A stretch of 64,000 bases of DNA from Nakataea oryzae (lineage: Eukaryota > Ascomycota > Sordariomycetes > Magnaporthales > Magnaporthaceae), in contig PYSQ01000009.1 of NCBI GenBank assembly GCA_003049435.1, positions 1 through 64,000 of the forward strand, given 5' to 3'. Both the position numbers and the translations under genes were made by a program. Below, in pieces: positions 29,754 to 41,352 of this stretch. The notes beneath the pieces are model-generated. The model had not been told where the DNA came from. It saw nothing but the letters and a program-made list of their open reading frames with translations, and did not search any database. Each line of letters opens with the position of its first letter. Within the stretch, counting starts at the first letter, position 1.

Positions 29754-31697
29754 TCAGTCCAATTGCCCCGACCCCGACTTGGCTGCCGGGCCAGGCACCA
29801 CCCCGCGCGCGCCCTGCTGACCAGCGCCCAGCGACCTCCGGACCGTGTGCACGTACAGCTGCGGGCCCCACGTTCCGCCGCCGTCCGGCCCGCCCGCAGC
29901 GCCGGAGGGCGAGTGGCCCCGGTCGTCCCGCACCCTCTTGATGATCTGCTGCGACAGCGTCTGGTTGGCCGTGACGGTTGTCACTCCGGCCTCCCACCCG
30001 TACAGGAACGACTCCAGGTTGACCTCGTTGAGCAGCTCCCCCGCCACCGCGCCCGCCACCGCCGGCAGTGCGCCCGCCTCCACCAGCCCCTCCCACCGCG
30101 CCGCCATGCGGGCATCCACGATCCTGATGGGGAGCCGCAGGCCCGACGGGACCGGGTGGATCGAGCACTGCTGCAGCGCGCGCCTGGCCTCCTCTCCCCG
30201 CTGCTCCTGCTCCTGCTCTTGCTCCCGCGCCTCCTCCGCCCCGCAAGACCCCAGCAGGGCCGCGGCCCGCGCCGGCTCGCCGCCGGTGCCCAGCGTGGCC
30301 ACGATGTCGCGCACGCGCCGTGCCGCGCCCAGCGCGCACACGAGCTCGCGCCCGGCCAGCAGCGGGTACAGGAAGGAGGCCACGGTTGGCTCGCCGCCGC
30401 CGCCGCCCGACAGCTCGGCGCGCACCTGCTTGCGTATGTCGGCGCGGTGCCACGGCTGCTCCGATATGCGCGCGTGCGATATGTCCGAGACGAGCGCCAT
30501 CAGCGTGCTCGCGTCCAGGTTCGCCACAGCGCCGACGCTGACGGCCCGGCCGAGCGCGTCGCGGGCCGGCGGCGGGGGTGCCAGATTGTGCAGCGCGGCC
30601 TGGAGTGGTGGGGGAGGGCTGGCGCAGAAGGGCGAGTCGGCCGCGTCGATGATGACTGAGAGCGCACCGGCGACGTCGGCCTGGCTGCTGCCGGTGTTCA
30701 GCCTGCGCACCCGGTCGAGAAGGCAGGCAATTTCCGGGTTGGAATCCTGCCTGATTCTCGTGAGCACAATGTGCAGCGTGTGAGGTCTGTTGCCGTGCCC
30801 TTGGCCCATGGCTGCCTGTATCATGCCCTGGACCGTCTGGACGAGGGATATTGTCTCCATGTCGTCGTCGTCGCTGTCTGCGTCCCCGTTGTCTGTCGCT
30901 TCAAGCCCGCCTGCGTCGTCTCCCTGATCATCCCCGCCCCAGTCCCAGCCAGCCTCGGCCATCTCTTGCAATAGTCGTGACTCGGTCGTTCCCAGGACAC
31001 GGAGCCACCGCTCTCCACCGTCTACGACAGCGTCGACAAGTGAAACCTCCTTTGAGGCCTTGCCTCTCTTCGCTTGGTTGCTCTGTTTCCCGTCCGTCTT
31101 GCCCGGCCTTTCGAATTTCTGCCCCACAGCTTTGAGATCACGGCACCGCTTGATGATGGCCCACTGCGCTTCCGCGGACGGAAGGTTGGAGCAGTCCAGC
31201 CTGCCACGCAGTCTTTTCTCGGCAGCTTCGAGCTCTTCCTCCAAAGCCCCGCCCTCTGTTGCTGGGGAGGGACTCTCGGTGCTTGGGACAGTAGAGACGG
31301 CGAGATCATCTGTCACCAGAATGCCAGCAAATCGCGCTTTGAACCCGTCCAGAGCCCTCGCGTGGCCGCGCATCTCGGTCTCGATTCGTTTGTAAAGAGG
31401 CCGAAGCCCATTGATCGAGTTTGGAAGGCCCCTTACCGCGGTAGCCTCGTTTGATAGGTGAGCATGACCGGGGGTTTCTTCAACGACGGCGGCGGCATAT
31501 GTGGCATCCCGGCTGTTGGCGACATCCCCTTGCCCCTTTTCCCCTGACCCCTGGCGGATTGCAGTCCGCTCGAGGAGGCAATGTAGCTCTCCCATCAGGG
31601 CATGTGCCCGCCGCTGGGCCTCTTCCATCTCGCCGACCGTTGCCGCCGCCCGCGCGGCCACCGGCGGATCGGCCTCTCCAGGTCGTGGTCCGGCCAT
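29754..31697 (-). CDS. DUF1308 (C7orf25/UPF0415-like) protein
   Basis: An intronless frame of 647 residues from the Met at 31697; an in-frame Met at 31811 would add 38 unremarkable residues. The C-terminal half carries what appear to be the DUF1308 blocks, notably SVGAVANLDASTLMALVSDISH followed by a basic helix and, later, DARMAARWEGLVEAGALP with an ANQTLSQQIIKRVR end (these are quoted in short pieces only). The N-terminal half looks like a helical, partly coiled-coil region with an acidic stretch (DSDDDDME). Animal relatives are about 420 residues, so this copy has a longer N-terminus and inserts such as EQEQEQEQ. DUF1308 has no established biochemical role known to me. The family call rests on motif recall and could be checked by a profile search. 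Confidence 0.6.
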   Translation of the reverse strand: MAGPRPGEADPPVAARAAATVGEMEEAQRRAHALMGELHCLLERTAIRQGSGEKGQGDVANSRDATYAAAVVEETPGHAHLSNEATAVRGLPNSINGLRPLYKRIETEMRGHARALDGFKARFAGILVTDDLAVSTVPSTESPSPATEGGALEEELEAAEKRLRGRLDCSNLPSAEAQWAIIKRCRDLKAVGQKFERPGKTDGKQSNQAKRGKASKEVSLVDAVVDGGERWLRVLGTTESRLLQEMAEAGWDWGGDDQGDDAGGLEATDNGDADSDDDDMETISLVQTVQGMIQAAMGQGHGNRPHTLHIVLTRIRQDSNPEIACLLDRVRRLNTGSSQADVAGALSVIIDAADSPFCASPPPPLQAALHNLAPPPPARDALGRAVSVGAVANLDASTLMALVSDISHARISEQPWHRADIRKQVRAELSGGGGGEPTVASFLYPLLAGRELVCALGAARRVRDIVATLGTGGEPARAAALLGSCGAEEAREQEQEQEQRGEEARRALQQCSIHPVPSGLRLPIRIVDARMAARWEGLVEAGALPAVAGAVAGELLNEVNLESFLYGWEAGVTTVTANQTLSQQIIKRVRDDRGHSPSGAAGGPDGGGTWGPQLYVHTVRRSLGAGQQGARGVVPGPAAKSGSGQLD

Positions 31698-32424
31698 GTT
31701 TCCTGGTGCAAGTGGTTGCGTGCGAGTGATGGGGCTGGGGACTGAAGGTCCAGAATGACGCTTTTCCTGCGGGGTACTACAGCCCCGCCAAGACCCAGGC
31801 CGGGCGACCATTGATGCTATTTTTTTTTCCCCTCAACACAGCCGGATCTGGAAACGCTCTCTTTTTTCGCTCTCCCACGGCCTCGCCATGTGTGCTTCCA
31901 TAGACAACGAGGTCGGCGACTATCGTGAAATTTATCTCACCCTAGGCCTTTGGGCCCTTGTCCACGCTCGAGGATCAGAGGGAACCTGAATCCACCAACA
32001 ATCCACACCTCCTGTCCTCCATTAATGTTTCAGCATTGCCATCGAGTACAAAGGTGCTTGCTGCCTGTTTGCGTGTTATACGAGAACGAGACCAGTAGTG
32101 ACTTGAAGAGCTGGTTGGCAAGGTTGCCAAGGCCTGGATCTATACTCTAGACCTAGACTTTGTGCTAGCATGGCTTAAAGCCCTCTGCCGATCAATTACG
32201 TACATAAGTACTTATATGTAGGGCGTCTTTACATGTATGACGAATATTTACCACCCAGAAGGGCTCCAAAAGAATTGGCGCTGAGAAGCGCCCGGTGCCA
32301 GGACAAGGCTACATCATTATTGGGGGATGTGCCAAGGGTACAATGCTGCTGTCGTGTAGGATCTCCTTGAGTAGGAAACAAAAGTACTGAGCCTCGGGCA
32401 AGAATCTCACCCAGCATAGTCCAC
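31698..32424. other. Intergenic region between DUF1308-like and ATPase genes
   Basis: About 730 bases. A T run at 31821-31828 and, at 32147-32159, tandem CTAGAC hexamers. AT-rich between 32150 and 32250, near the 3' end of the ATPase gene. No gene is recognised. Confidence 0.45.
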
Positions 32425-34226
32425 TCACGAAGCCATGATGCTTCGGCCGCCGTCTGCGGTAACCCTGTTGCGGATCCGCACCTTGAGCACCCCGCTGCCC
32501 AGGCGGCGAAACACACGTCCCTCGCTGTCCTTGCCACCCTCGCAGACACCCACGGCGGCGCTGGGCGCAAACATCAGAGCCTCGCCGACGCGGAGCTCCA
32601 CGATGCGCGAGAACAGGCCGGCCGCGCGGCCGTCCTTAGCGGGGCACATGACGGCCGCCCCGGCAAGATGGGCCGTGAGCACGTGGAGCCAGTCGGGCGA
32701 CGTGAACCTGTGCACGATGGTGACGGAGCACAGGTCGAGCAGCGCCGGGGACACGGACGGCTCCTGCGTGGCGACGATGACGCGGCAGCCCTGATGCCGC
32801 TGGAGCCGGATCGTCGACAGCAGCGAGCCCGTCAGCGCGCGCGCGTCCACCGACGCTGCCCCCGCCCCGTTGGCGCCGCCCCAGCCCATGTACTTGTGCG
32901 CCTCGTCCAGCGCGACGACGCGGCCCACCTTTGACGAGTCCTGCTCCAGGAACAGGCTCAGGCATATGTTGAAGAGGGAGCAGGCCGTGTCTGCCTTGAC
33001 CGAGGGGCAGGACAGGTCGACGATGGTCAGCTGACCGGGCTGTCGGTGCAGCAAGCAATTATTTAATTAGCGGTTGGTCGTGGCCTCGGGGTAGATGCAG
33101 TGCAGGCGTAAAAGCAAAAAAGAAGCAAGCCGACACGTACAGTTGGAGTCCAGTCCGTGGCAGTGCCTCCACCAGTCTTCTTCTGGCGGGATATCGACGG
33201 GACTTGACTAGAGACCATGAAGCTTTCCAGAGTCTCGAGGCGCTGTTTGAGAGGCGCCAGCTGGGCTGGTGTCAGGTCCTCGCGCTCAATCATGGCCTTG
33301 AACGCGGCGTACTGGAACCGCTGGGAGGAGGAGTTGGGAGCCGCGACGTTCTGCTGCTCTGTCCTCAGGTCGCGCAAGATACGCTGAACGACGTGCAGGT
33401 AGAGAGGGATTCCGTGGCTTTCGTCAACCCCCATCAGGCCCATCATCCGTTTCGTGTTCAGGTCCGTCTCATCAAGGAGGAGGGGCTGGACCTTGACGCC
33501 AGGGATCTTGGAATACAAATTCTAGTTATATCCAGGGACCAACATGTAAGCAGTTGCAGTGAGTCAAAAAAAAAATTACCGTGGCTGTCGCATCCACATG
33601 GTAAGAGTGGCACCAACCCTGATGGTGTTCACGTTCGAGGGCGCACACAGCACGCGCACATCGACCATCAAGTGCGACGCCAGATGGGCCGCCTCACAGG
33701 GCTCGCCTCCGCTGTCCGTGGTGAAGGCGTCATAGTGGAAGACCACGCCGGTCAAGGGCCGCGGCAGGACGTTGGCGACCGAGGGCAGCAGGCAGTTCTC
33801 CAGGAGGCAAGAGAGGGTGTGGCTCTTGCCAGACCCCTGGCTGCCACACACAAAGATGCTCGAGGGGGCGGCAATGTTGTGGAAGATTCTGCCATCGTGC
33901 GCGTCGCCGGGGCTGCGTATCTTTGTGAGGTTGACACTGGCGTCGGCCCCAAGAATGCCGTGCTGTGTAAACACTTGGTGGCCGGCTGGGCTGTGGTCGG
34001 CTGGAACTTGGCCGCGCACCATGGCCTCGACTCGGGTCTTGACGCTGGCTGTGAAGATGGGTGCGTCGTGGAGCTCAGAGTGCTCGTTATCCTTGGGAAC
34101 CAGAGTAAGCAGCTCAAGATGCTCGGCGAGTCCGTCGCTAGTGACCGTCGCAGAGGATTCTGCGACGTCTAGCTTTTCCGCATCCTGGTTCTCCTTGGCC
34201 GCCTTTGATGGTTCTTTCTTCTCCAT
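32425..34226 (-). CDS. HerA-like P-loop ATPase, fungal family of unknown role
   Basis: Exons 33618-34226, 33141-33521 and 32425-33039 give 534 residues. A Walker A motif GSQGSGKS stands at 128-135 and a Walker B VVALDEAHKYM in the third exon. It is followed by a conserved ATQEPSVSP segment and an IVHRFTSPDW segment, as in the HerA/FtsK superfamily of ATPases. A hydrophilic N-terminal extension of about 55 residues precedes the domain. Intron 1 runs from 33617 to 33522; its junction joins NVNTIR to NLYSKIPG and restores the family block that ends in DLNTKRMM. Bacterial HerA relatives translocate DNA or act in conflict systems; many fungi carry expanded relatives, but no function is established. 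The protein has no signal peptide or membrane segment. Its left neighbour across 1.8 kb of geneless DNA is the quinate-type permease. Confidence 0.82.
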
Positions 34227-34567
34227 CCTGTCAACTTATCAACTTGAGTCTTGTAGACGTTGAAGATGCTGCAAGTACAGCACGCCAAATAGGTGGGAAA
34301 GGGTTTCAGTCGTAGCTTTGGACACCAGTAGTTGGGGTTGAGAAAAGGCTGTGTGTGAGAAAATTTCTCAGTTGGTTGATTTCTGTTGTTTGGGCAGGAT
34401 TTGCGCGCTTTGATTTCAAAGCATATGCAAATGGATGAAAAAAAATTAGTAGCTGTGGCAACAATCACAACAGCACTGCTGATTGATATCCTAATCGGCC
34501 GCTCTTACCTTTAGCTGTGTTAAGTGCAAACGGTTCCTGCAGTCACCTCTTTATCGACAAGGCAGTA

Positions 34568-34585
34568 GCCACATAATTATGTGGC
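34568..34585. promoter_or_regulatory. 18-base perfect palindrome near a TATA box
   Basis: GCCACATAATTATGTGGC is its own reverse complement. It lies about 37 bases downstream of a minus-strand TATATAAG box (34622-34629) and 342 bases upstream of the ATPase start codon at 34226. It could bind a dimeric regulator at the ATPase transcription start. Confidence 0.35.
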
Positions 34586-34621
34586 GAGTGTCCTGCAGGC
34601 CGAGCATACCGAGTGGCCGGG

Positions 34622-34629
34622 CTTATATA
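34622..34629 (-). promoter_or_regulatory. Possible TATA box upstream of the ATPase gene
   Basis: TATATAAG on the minus strand, about 400 bases upstream of the ATPase start at 34226, implying a leader of about 360 bases if used. It also reads as TATATA on the plus strand, but no rightward gene follows. Confidence 0.3.
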
Positions 34630-36000
34630 GACAGTCTGTGGCCCGCGCGGGCCTCTTAGCTCTGGCCGCCATGCAGGTCCGCTAGTCCGTGAGCACTTCT
34701 GTGCAACGGTCAATGTCAAAGATGAGTTTATTGATGGAGTGTTTGGCAGCAACATCGGTATATGATTGGGTTCTCTACATGAAAATAAAGAACCATAAAT
34801 AACCGTCGGCTTGTTGCAACTTTCAGTCAATTTATATTTGCGAAGGACTTTGTCGACCTTGCTTCGAAGCCGGTATATGTAGTTTTACTTCGTGAATTTA
34901 TAGGTTTCACTTGCGTCAAGCTTGCCATGTTGCGAATGAGGAGTAACACACCGGCAAAAACCAAAGAAGTAATAGAATGCTACAAGAAAACACGCCATAA
35001 GCTTTGTCCCGCTGGCCAGATGCTTCCAACTTCTTTTTCAAACAGCAACAATGTCGGCTCACAGCCCTGCCTGCCACTGACAAAGCCAGAGGATGGAAAA
35101 GCACAAAGGGGCGCCTTAATAATAATCATGGAGTGTTAGTAATTAGAAGTTCTGGCAGATTCCTGTTAAATAGGAGGCGTCATCAAAGCCGTGAAAGTCT
35201 GCTCCTGATCAGCGGCGGACAGTTGAACCATCCAGAATCACTAAACGCTGCTAAACTCTCAGCACTTCTAAATTCGCAAACATGCTTTCAACTTTTGTTT
35301 TCCGCTTGATGACTACTTCTAGTGTATTCCCCGCTGGCGATCATACCCGCCCTAGCCTCTTCACTGAAACGGTTAATCTATGATATCTCAGCCCCTAAAA
35401 ACACGTGCAGGAATCAGGCCTGAAGCTCAACGAGTTCTGAAGCTCGGTAAGTTCCGGTCGCGGGGCTGACTGATGACCTCTACGTCCATGACATGTCATC
35501 CTCTATCCATTAGCACACCCACTTGCCCCATGCCCAGCTGACGTTCCGGTGTCTTCAACGGGGTTGGTTATAGACACCGACACTACTCTCGGAGGGAGGT
35601 CACCCAAATCCCTTTGCCACGCGACCATGTCCGAGTTCGGGCAACCTTTTTGGGGTTTGGCACGTCTTGGAGGCACACTCATCGCTCGACAGTTGCGGTA
35701 TCAAGGACTGCATATCGTACTATGGCCATATCCGGTCAGAGCCAGACTGGGAAGGGCGGGCGGCGTGAACGGAGGCCGAATAGTCGGGGCATGATCAGTT
35801 GTTTAAATATATGTGGACGGACGACGGAGCAACAACGGAGAGGTAGTTGAAGCGAGAAACACGGTGGATAATACCGGACGGTGCTCTCAAAATACACATT
35901 GACGATTATGGAAAGATTATTGTGGCAAGTCAAGCAGAGATTTAGCTAAGATTTGCTTGGCAGGACATGGCTGCGCGGAGAATCGCTGTTGGACACCCGC

Positions 36001-38310
36001 TCAAGTGGCCCTCTCGGCATGCTCAGTAGCCTGTGCCTTGTCTTGTCCCCGCTCCTCATCGAGCGACTTCTTGGCCGGCGTGACCTCGGACAGACCGCTG
36101 CGCCTGTCACCGATGTAGCCACTAGGTAAAGCAAAAATGTTAGTATTACGTGCAACCTCGACGCAACTCCAAAGCAGCGGCGGGGAGCAGGAAACGTACA
36201 AGATGCCGTCGATCTGGTCGAGGGTCAGACCCTTGGTCTCGGGCAGGAGGAAGAAGGCCCAGACGGTGGCCAGAAGCATCCAGCAAGCGAAGAAGAACCA
36301 GACGCCGAAGCCCAGGGAGCTGAAGATGTACGGTAGGGCCTTGGTGATGGCAAATTGGGTAGCCCTGGCATGATTGAGAATGGTTAGACGGGGCATCCTC
36401 TCTCTATTAGGATCAAGGAAGTAGCTCACCATTGGCACAGGGCAGCGAATGTGCCGGTGATGTTGCGAAGGGCACCAGGGAAGATCTCGGCCGAGACGAT
36501 CCAGGGGATTCCGTTAAGGCCAAAAGACCAGCTGTGCGGCGACTTCATGTTAGATTACTGTCGCGTATCAAGGGACCATCACTGGCCGGGCGGGACATCG
36601 AGGCTTACAAGACAGAGTAGATCATTATCATGGCAGTGGCAGCCTTGCCACCAGCGGCGGTCGAGTCAGACAGGGTACCACCCGCGGCGATGGTAGCAGC
36701 GGGGTTGCCGACGAAGACGTAGGCGCCCACAAACCACAGACACAGCGAGCATGCGAGCGACGAGATGATAGTTGGCTGCCTTCGGCCCCAGATGTCGATG
36801 AGGAAGATGTAGAAAATGATGGATGCAACAGCTGATGGATGACGATGATGAGTAAAGGTCTAAGCTGTTGGGGGGTTTTCGAGGCAGTGGAGGTAGTTAC
36901 GTACCCTTCACCAGGCCGTAAATGCCAGTGTAGAGAGCGACGTCGGTAATGCCGAGGGAGCCAAACAAGGTCGGGGAGTAGTAGTTGATGGCTTGAAGCA
37001 ACAATCCGTCAGTAAAATGTCGGCGCCGACGGGTAGAGAGACAGAGGATAGAGACAAGACTCACCAGCCGCGCCGGACATGTTCTGCAGGGCGAAGGCGC
37101 AGAACGTGAGAAGGACGCGGTTGTACATCCCCTTTTGCGAGAACTCGTGCATGGCACCGCGAACAAATGCAAAGGTGCCGGTTCCATACCTGCCCGCAAT
37201 GGCTGCCTCATCCGCAAGCCTTGCGCGCATCATTTGGAGCTCCTCTTGAAGGTCTGTTGGGGTGGCTGTCAGCACACTGCTAGTCACAGTAGTACACACA
37301 CACGAACACACGTACATTGATGGTCAATGGGCAGCTTCCTCAGGGCTTCGAGCGCCTTGTACGTCTCCTCCTCTTTGCCCTTGCGCAGCAGCCAGAGCGG
37401 GCTCTCGTGCAGGACAAAGGCGCCGACCAGGAGCAGGGCGGCGGGAGGAATCTGGACGGCCATGGGGACGCGCCAGGAGCTCGAGGACTTGGGGTCCATG
37501 GTGTTGTTGATGCCATAGTTGATCCAGAAGCCAATCAGGGAGCCAACCTGGTACGTGATCTCAAACAGGCCAGTCAGGATTCCACGGATGGAGGGGATGG
37601 AGAGCTCGGCGATGTAGCTCGGCACCGTGGCCGTGATGATGCCGCAGGCAAAGCCGGTCAGGGCACGACCAGCGTCTTTTTCATGGGTCAGCGGGACATG
37701 GTTCGGTCCGGGCGGTTGGGGTCAAGTGTCCACCAGACTTGACGGGATGTCACGCTTACAGATGTAGTCGAGCTGGTGCGTGGCAACCACCATCAACACC
37801 GCGCCCACGAGGAAAACCACGCAGCTGCTGTTCAGGGCCCATTTCCGACCCACGTACTCGGTGACTGGCGTCGAGAAGGGGTTTAAGTCAGCTCAGCGGA
37901 CATAGGTAGGCACGCAAAGGCGTGACAGCATAGGCGGGAGAGAGCACGGGGGGTCCTACTGAGGAAGGATGCGAGGGCGCCACCCAATGCGCCCGCCTGG
38001 AATGCCGAGGTGATGTTGCTCGAGATGTTGTTGCTGTTGGCGGGCGTCACGCCAAAGTCGGCCTTGAAGCTCGCGCGCGCAATCGTGGTGCCGATGAAGG
38101 CCGAGTCATATCCAAAGCTGCGGGGCAGATGGCGTCAGTTTTTTTTAGGTTTAGGGTTTTTTTTATGGACGCGAGCGGCACAGACCACGAGGGCCAGGAC
38201 GCAACCTACAGAAACGAGCCGACGGCTATGATGGCCGACTCGGTGTAGAGCCGCCAGTTGTACACCTCCTTGGGCGTCGGCCGATCCTCGACAGCCTTGA
38301 AGCCTCCCAT
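36001..38310 (-). CDS. Quinate-type MFS permease (sugar transporter family)
   Basis: Ten exons on the minus strand (38210-38310, 37960-38117, 37760-37864, 37316-37675, 37065-37253, 36905-36991, 36609-36831, 36430-36531, 36200-36364, 36001-36121) add up to 536 residues in frame. The N-terminus EDRPTPKEVYNWRLY and the SFGYDSAFIGTT segment are typical of QutD/Qa-y quinate permeases, which are about 530 residues long. Sugar-transporter marks include EYVGRK, GRALTGFACG, ESPLWLLRKGK, INYYSP, DIWGRRQP and PETKGLTLDQ, and about twelve membrane helices are visible. It should import quinate or a similar polyhydroxy acid by proton symport; some homologues carry sugars, so the substrate is not certain. 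No other quinate-pathway gene lies in the window. Every exon junction has GT-AG ends. Confidence 0.93.
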
Positions 38311-38974
38311 TTTGACGCGTCCGCGATCGGGTGGTGCCAGTGGCCCAGGGCGACGCTGCGTGTGGGTCAGGAAACAGGTGCAGGCGGGCGTTCCGACAGT
38401 CTGGATAAGCTCAAGGAAGAGCCCGGTCGTGGCCACGAGGTCGGACGGGGGAGACGCAGGATGCAGGACGACATCAGGCGTAGAGCGGCGTGAACAAACG
38501 GGGTGTCTTGCTTTTTAAGCTGGGTCGCCTCGCGTTGCCGTGGTCCGGGCAGGCGCGACATGACTCGCTGCATCGTGGAGCGTCCCGTGGGGATTCTACG
38601 GGGTAAACGAGGGGGGAGCAGGGAATCGCGTGGGACGATGGGGCCAACAGGCGAGACGGGGTCGGGGTCAGCTGGAGACGACACGGGCGCTCGCCGTGGA
38701 AGCCGGCATCTACTGCGTGGGCTGACGTCGAATCTCAATCATTGAGGGGGGGCAACGCGAGCCGCCTTTCAGCTCCCTTCCCCACACAGCACACACCGGG
38801 GCCGCCCCAGGACCTGCTCGCCTCGCGTCGGCTCGCTCTCGTGCGAAGCGATCGGGAAGCGTCCGGCTGTTGATCCTGGGACCAACATCCCGACCCGACT
38901 CGGCCTAGGAGAAGATGATGCAGGCCCAACCGAGCCCAGGGAAGCTGGAAATAGGTACAGTGCAGCGATTCCTC
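38311..38974. other. Intergenic region between two transporter genes
   Basis: About 660 bases, promoter side of the quinate-type permease and 3' side of the MFS transporter. No coding sequence or repeat of note. Confidence 0.55.
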
Positions 38975-40676
38975 TCAAACCACTCGGCTCTCTCCCTGCG
39001 GCTCCGGACAAGCAGCACCAGAGCTGTCGTCGTTCCGCCAGGCCTTGAACGCCCGCGCTGGCAACCGCCCCTCAAACATCTCGTCAATCTCCAGCACGGT
39101 CCTGTCCTTCATTTCGGGCACGTACAGCCACACCCCGAGGACCGCTGCGCCACAGAAGCCTGCAAACACGAATCCGACCATGGCCCCTGAACTGCCCTGG
39201 TCCGGGCTGTAGATGTATGGCAGTGCGATGCTGAACACGCCTGCAAGCAGCTGCGTCGACATGCCGGCTAGGCCTTGGGTTCGAGCTCGGAGACGCAGCG
39301 ACGACGTCTCGACGGACACCACGTGTGCTGCGGGCCATGCGGCAACACCGACGGACGCCATGGCCAGCATCATGGCTATCGATACGTACCACTGTACCGT
39401 GGTCTTGTTGCCTGTTTCGAAGAAGCATCCCGCGATACCGACTGATGTCCACAAAACACTGCAGGCCGCAAGCGACGAGACGAGCAGCGTCCGTCGATAG
39501 ATCCTGGCCAGCAGAAACAAGGACACGAAGTTAGAGACTAGGCCAACCACAACGCCACTCAGCATAAAGAGAAGGCTGAGTCTCGCCGGGACCCCGATCA
39601 TTTGCAGAAAGTAGCTCGCCGTGGAGAAGAGCGGCAGCCCAAAGAAGTTGGGCAGGCACCTCGCAAACACGACGACGGCGGTGCGGCGCGCGTCGACACC
39701 CCGGAAACACTCGACGTAGGCCACCCTGCGCGACCCGGCGTGCGCGCGCTCGATCTGCGCAATGCCGCAGAGCTTGTCAAAGGCGGCATCGCGCTCGGCC
39801 TCGGTCGGCGACGAGTCGAGTCGGGCATGGTGCTTGCGCGCCGTGTCGAGGCGGCCGACGCGGATGAGCCAGGCGGGGCTCTCGGGGGCCAGCAGGGCCA
39901 CTGCGAGCGAGAGGAGCGTGAAGGGCCACTGGGAGCTGAAGGCGGCGCGGTACGAGGCGGCCCCCGGCAGCCCGAGGACGCCCTGCACGACCACGGAGCC
40001 GACGAGCTGGCCGATGAGGGTGAAGATGGGGTAGAGGGCGAGGCCGGGCCCGCGGAGGATGGGAGGGAGAACCTCGCTCATCCATGTTTCCACCGCGCAG
40101 ATGAGGATGCCGTTGGTGAAGCCGTGGGCTGTCTTGGACAGGAGAAACACGCCCCTGCGGGTGTCGATTGAGGCAGGCAGATCCGAGACGAATGCGATGG
40201 CAACGCAAACGGCGGAAAGGGCCGAGGATGAGGCAAGAGCCGTGCGGCGGCCCGAGACGTCCTGGAGATAGCCTCCCACGGCGGAACCGACGATGGAGCC
40301 AACCGGCATTATCCCATTCCACAGACCGATCCAAAGAGCCGGGATGATATATGCATCTCCATGGGGCTGGCCGAATACATGCCTAAGAAATTTTGACGGG
40401 CGGTCAGGAGATGGGTGCTGATGCTGCCGGGATCGGGCATGGACAGGCTTACTGGAACTGGTTCAGAGACACGACATTGGAGACGATGGATATGTCAAAT
40501 CCCACCAGGATGATTGGGGAGCACATGAGGAACACCCATAACGAGACCTTGGGGTACCTGTGCCGCACCGCCTGGAACACTGACAGCTCTTGCGTCTGCT
40601 GTGCGCTGTCATCTTTGTCGGTCATCGGGCTCTGGGACACATGGCCTGCGTCGCTGTTGTTCGTCTTCCTGGCCAT
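38975..40676 (-). CDS. MFS sugar transporter, alpha-glucoside/maltose type
   Basis: Exons 40453-40676 and 38975-40382 encode 543 residues in frame (GTAAGC donor, TTAG acceptor). After a hydrophilic N-terminus of about 45 residues come twelve hydrophobic segments. The marks DVSGRRTAL, PESPAWLIRVGR, CFRGVDARRT and the end PEMKDRTVLEIDEMFE with KAW resemble fungal maltose and alpha-glucoside permeases (PETKGRTFAELDELF in the family). It probably takes up a disaccharide or glucoside with protons. Two family positions differ: PEMKDR replaces PETKGR, so the substrate may be unusual. It is the first gene of the left half of the divergent promoter shared with the ABM-like gene. Confidence 0.88.
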
Positions 40677-41352
40677 TGCGGAGGTGTTGCGGCAGTGGAT
40701 TGTACGTCGGAACCAACCTGGTCAGACCAAGGGGGTGGGAAATGGAAGAAGGCCGGGTTTTGAGGAACGGCGGATGTCTGGCTTTCGAGGGGCAGACGGA
40801 AATATCGGTCCCGACCCCAACGGCGAGCCGAACACGGCCCTAGAGCCCTGCTGGCAGCACAGCGTTACACTGCAGTGATCCTGCCCTCCCTCCATGCATG
40901 GCAAAGCGCCCCCACGATTGCTGCCATGCGAGCTCCCGGCTGTTTTCGTGCAGCCAAGCAAACGCCGCAGCCATCCAGAGCCTGCTGCTGAGAGACCAGA
41001 TCTGGAACCTAGAGGCTGAGTCAGAATCCTAAAGATATTGTCCTGCGCTGAAGCGATTTAGCATCGGCACTCAATATCCGCAGGAATGCCTTACAGGATC
41101 ACAGGCACACAGGCGCACCAGAAAACAACGGCGGCAGGCCCAAGCTGCAGTCTGACAGGGGAATCTCTGCTACTGCACCCAAGACTTGGAGGGCGGGCCG
41201 CTGAGGCAACACAGACTCGTATCTGTGCGGCCGCCAGCAGAAGGGCAGATGGAAATGATTCATGCTGCCCGTCCTGCGGCAGGCAACAGAGAGGAGCGCG
41301 GCCGCTTGGCGAGGCAGTGCCTCCAGTACGACAAAAAAAAACCCCGCCCAAC

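Larger units (their letters stand above)
34227..36000. other. 1.8 kb geneless region, more AT-rich than its surroundings
   Basis: No coding sequence is recognisable on either strand; the open frames are short and lack domains. The interval contains an 18-base perfect palindrome at 34568-34585, a TATATAAG box at 34622-34629 (minus strand) and AT-rich sequence. It may include decayed transposon sequence, but no terminal repeat, transposase motif or target duplication was seen. Confidence 0.5.
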
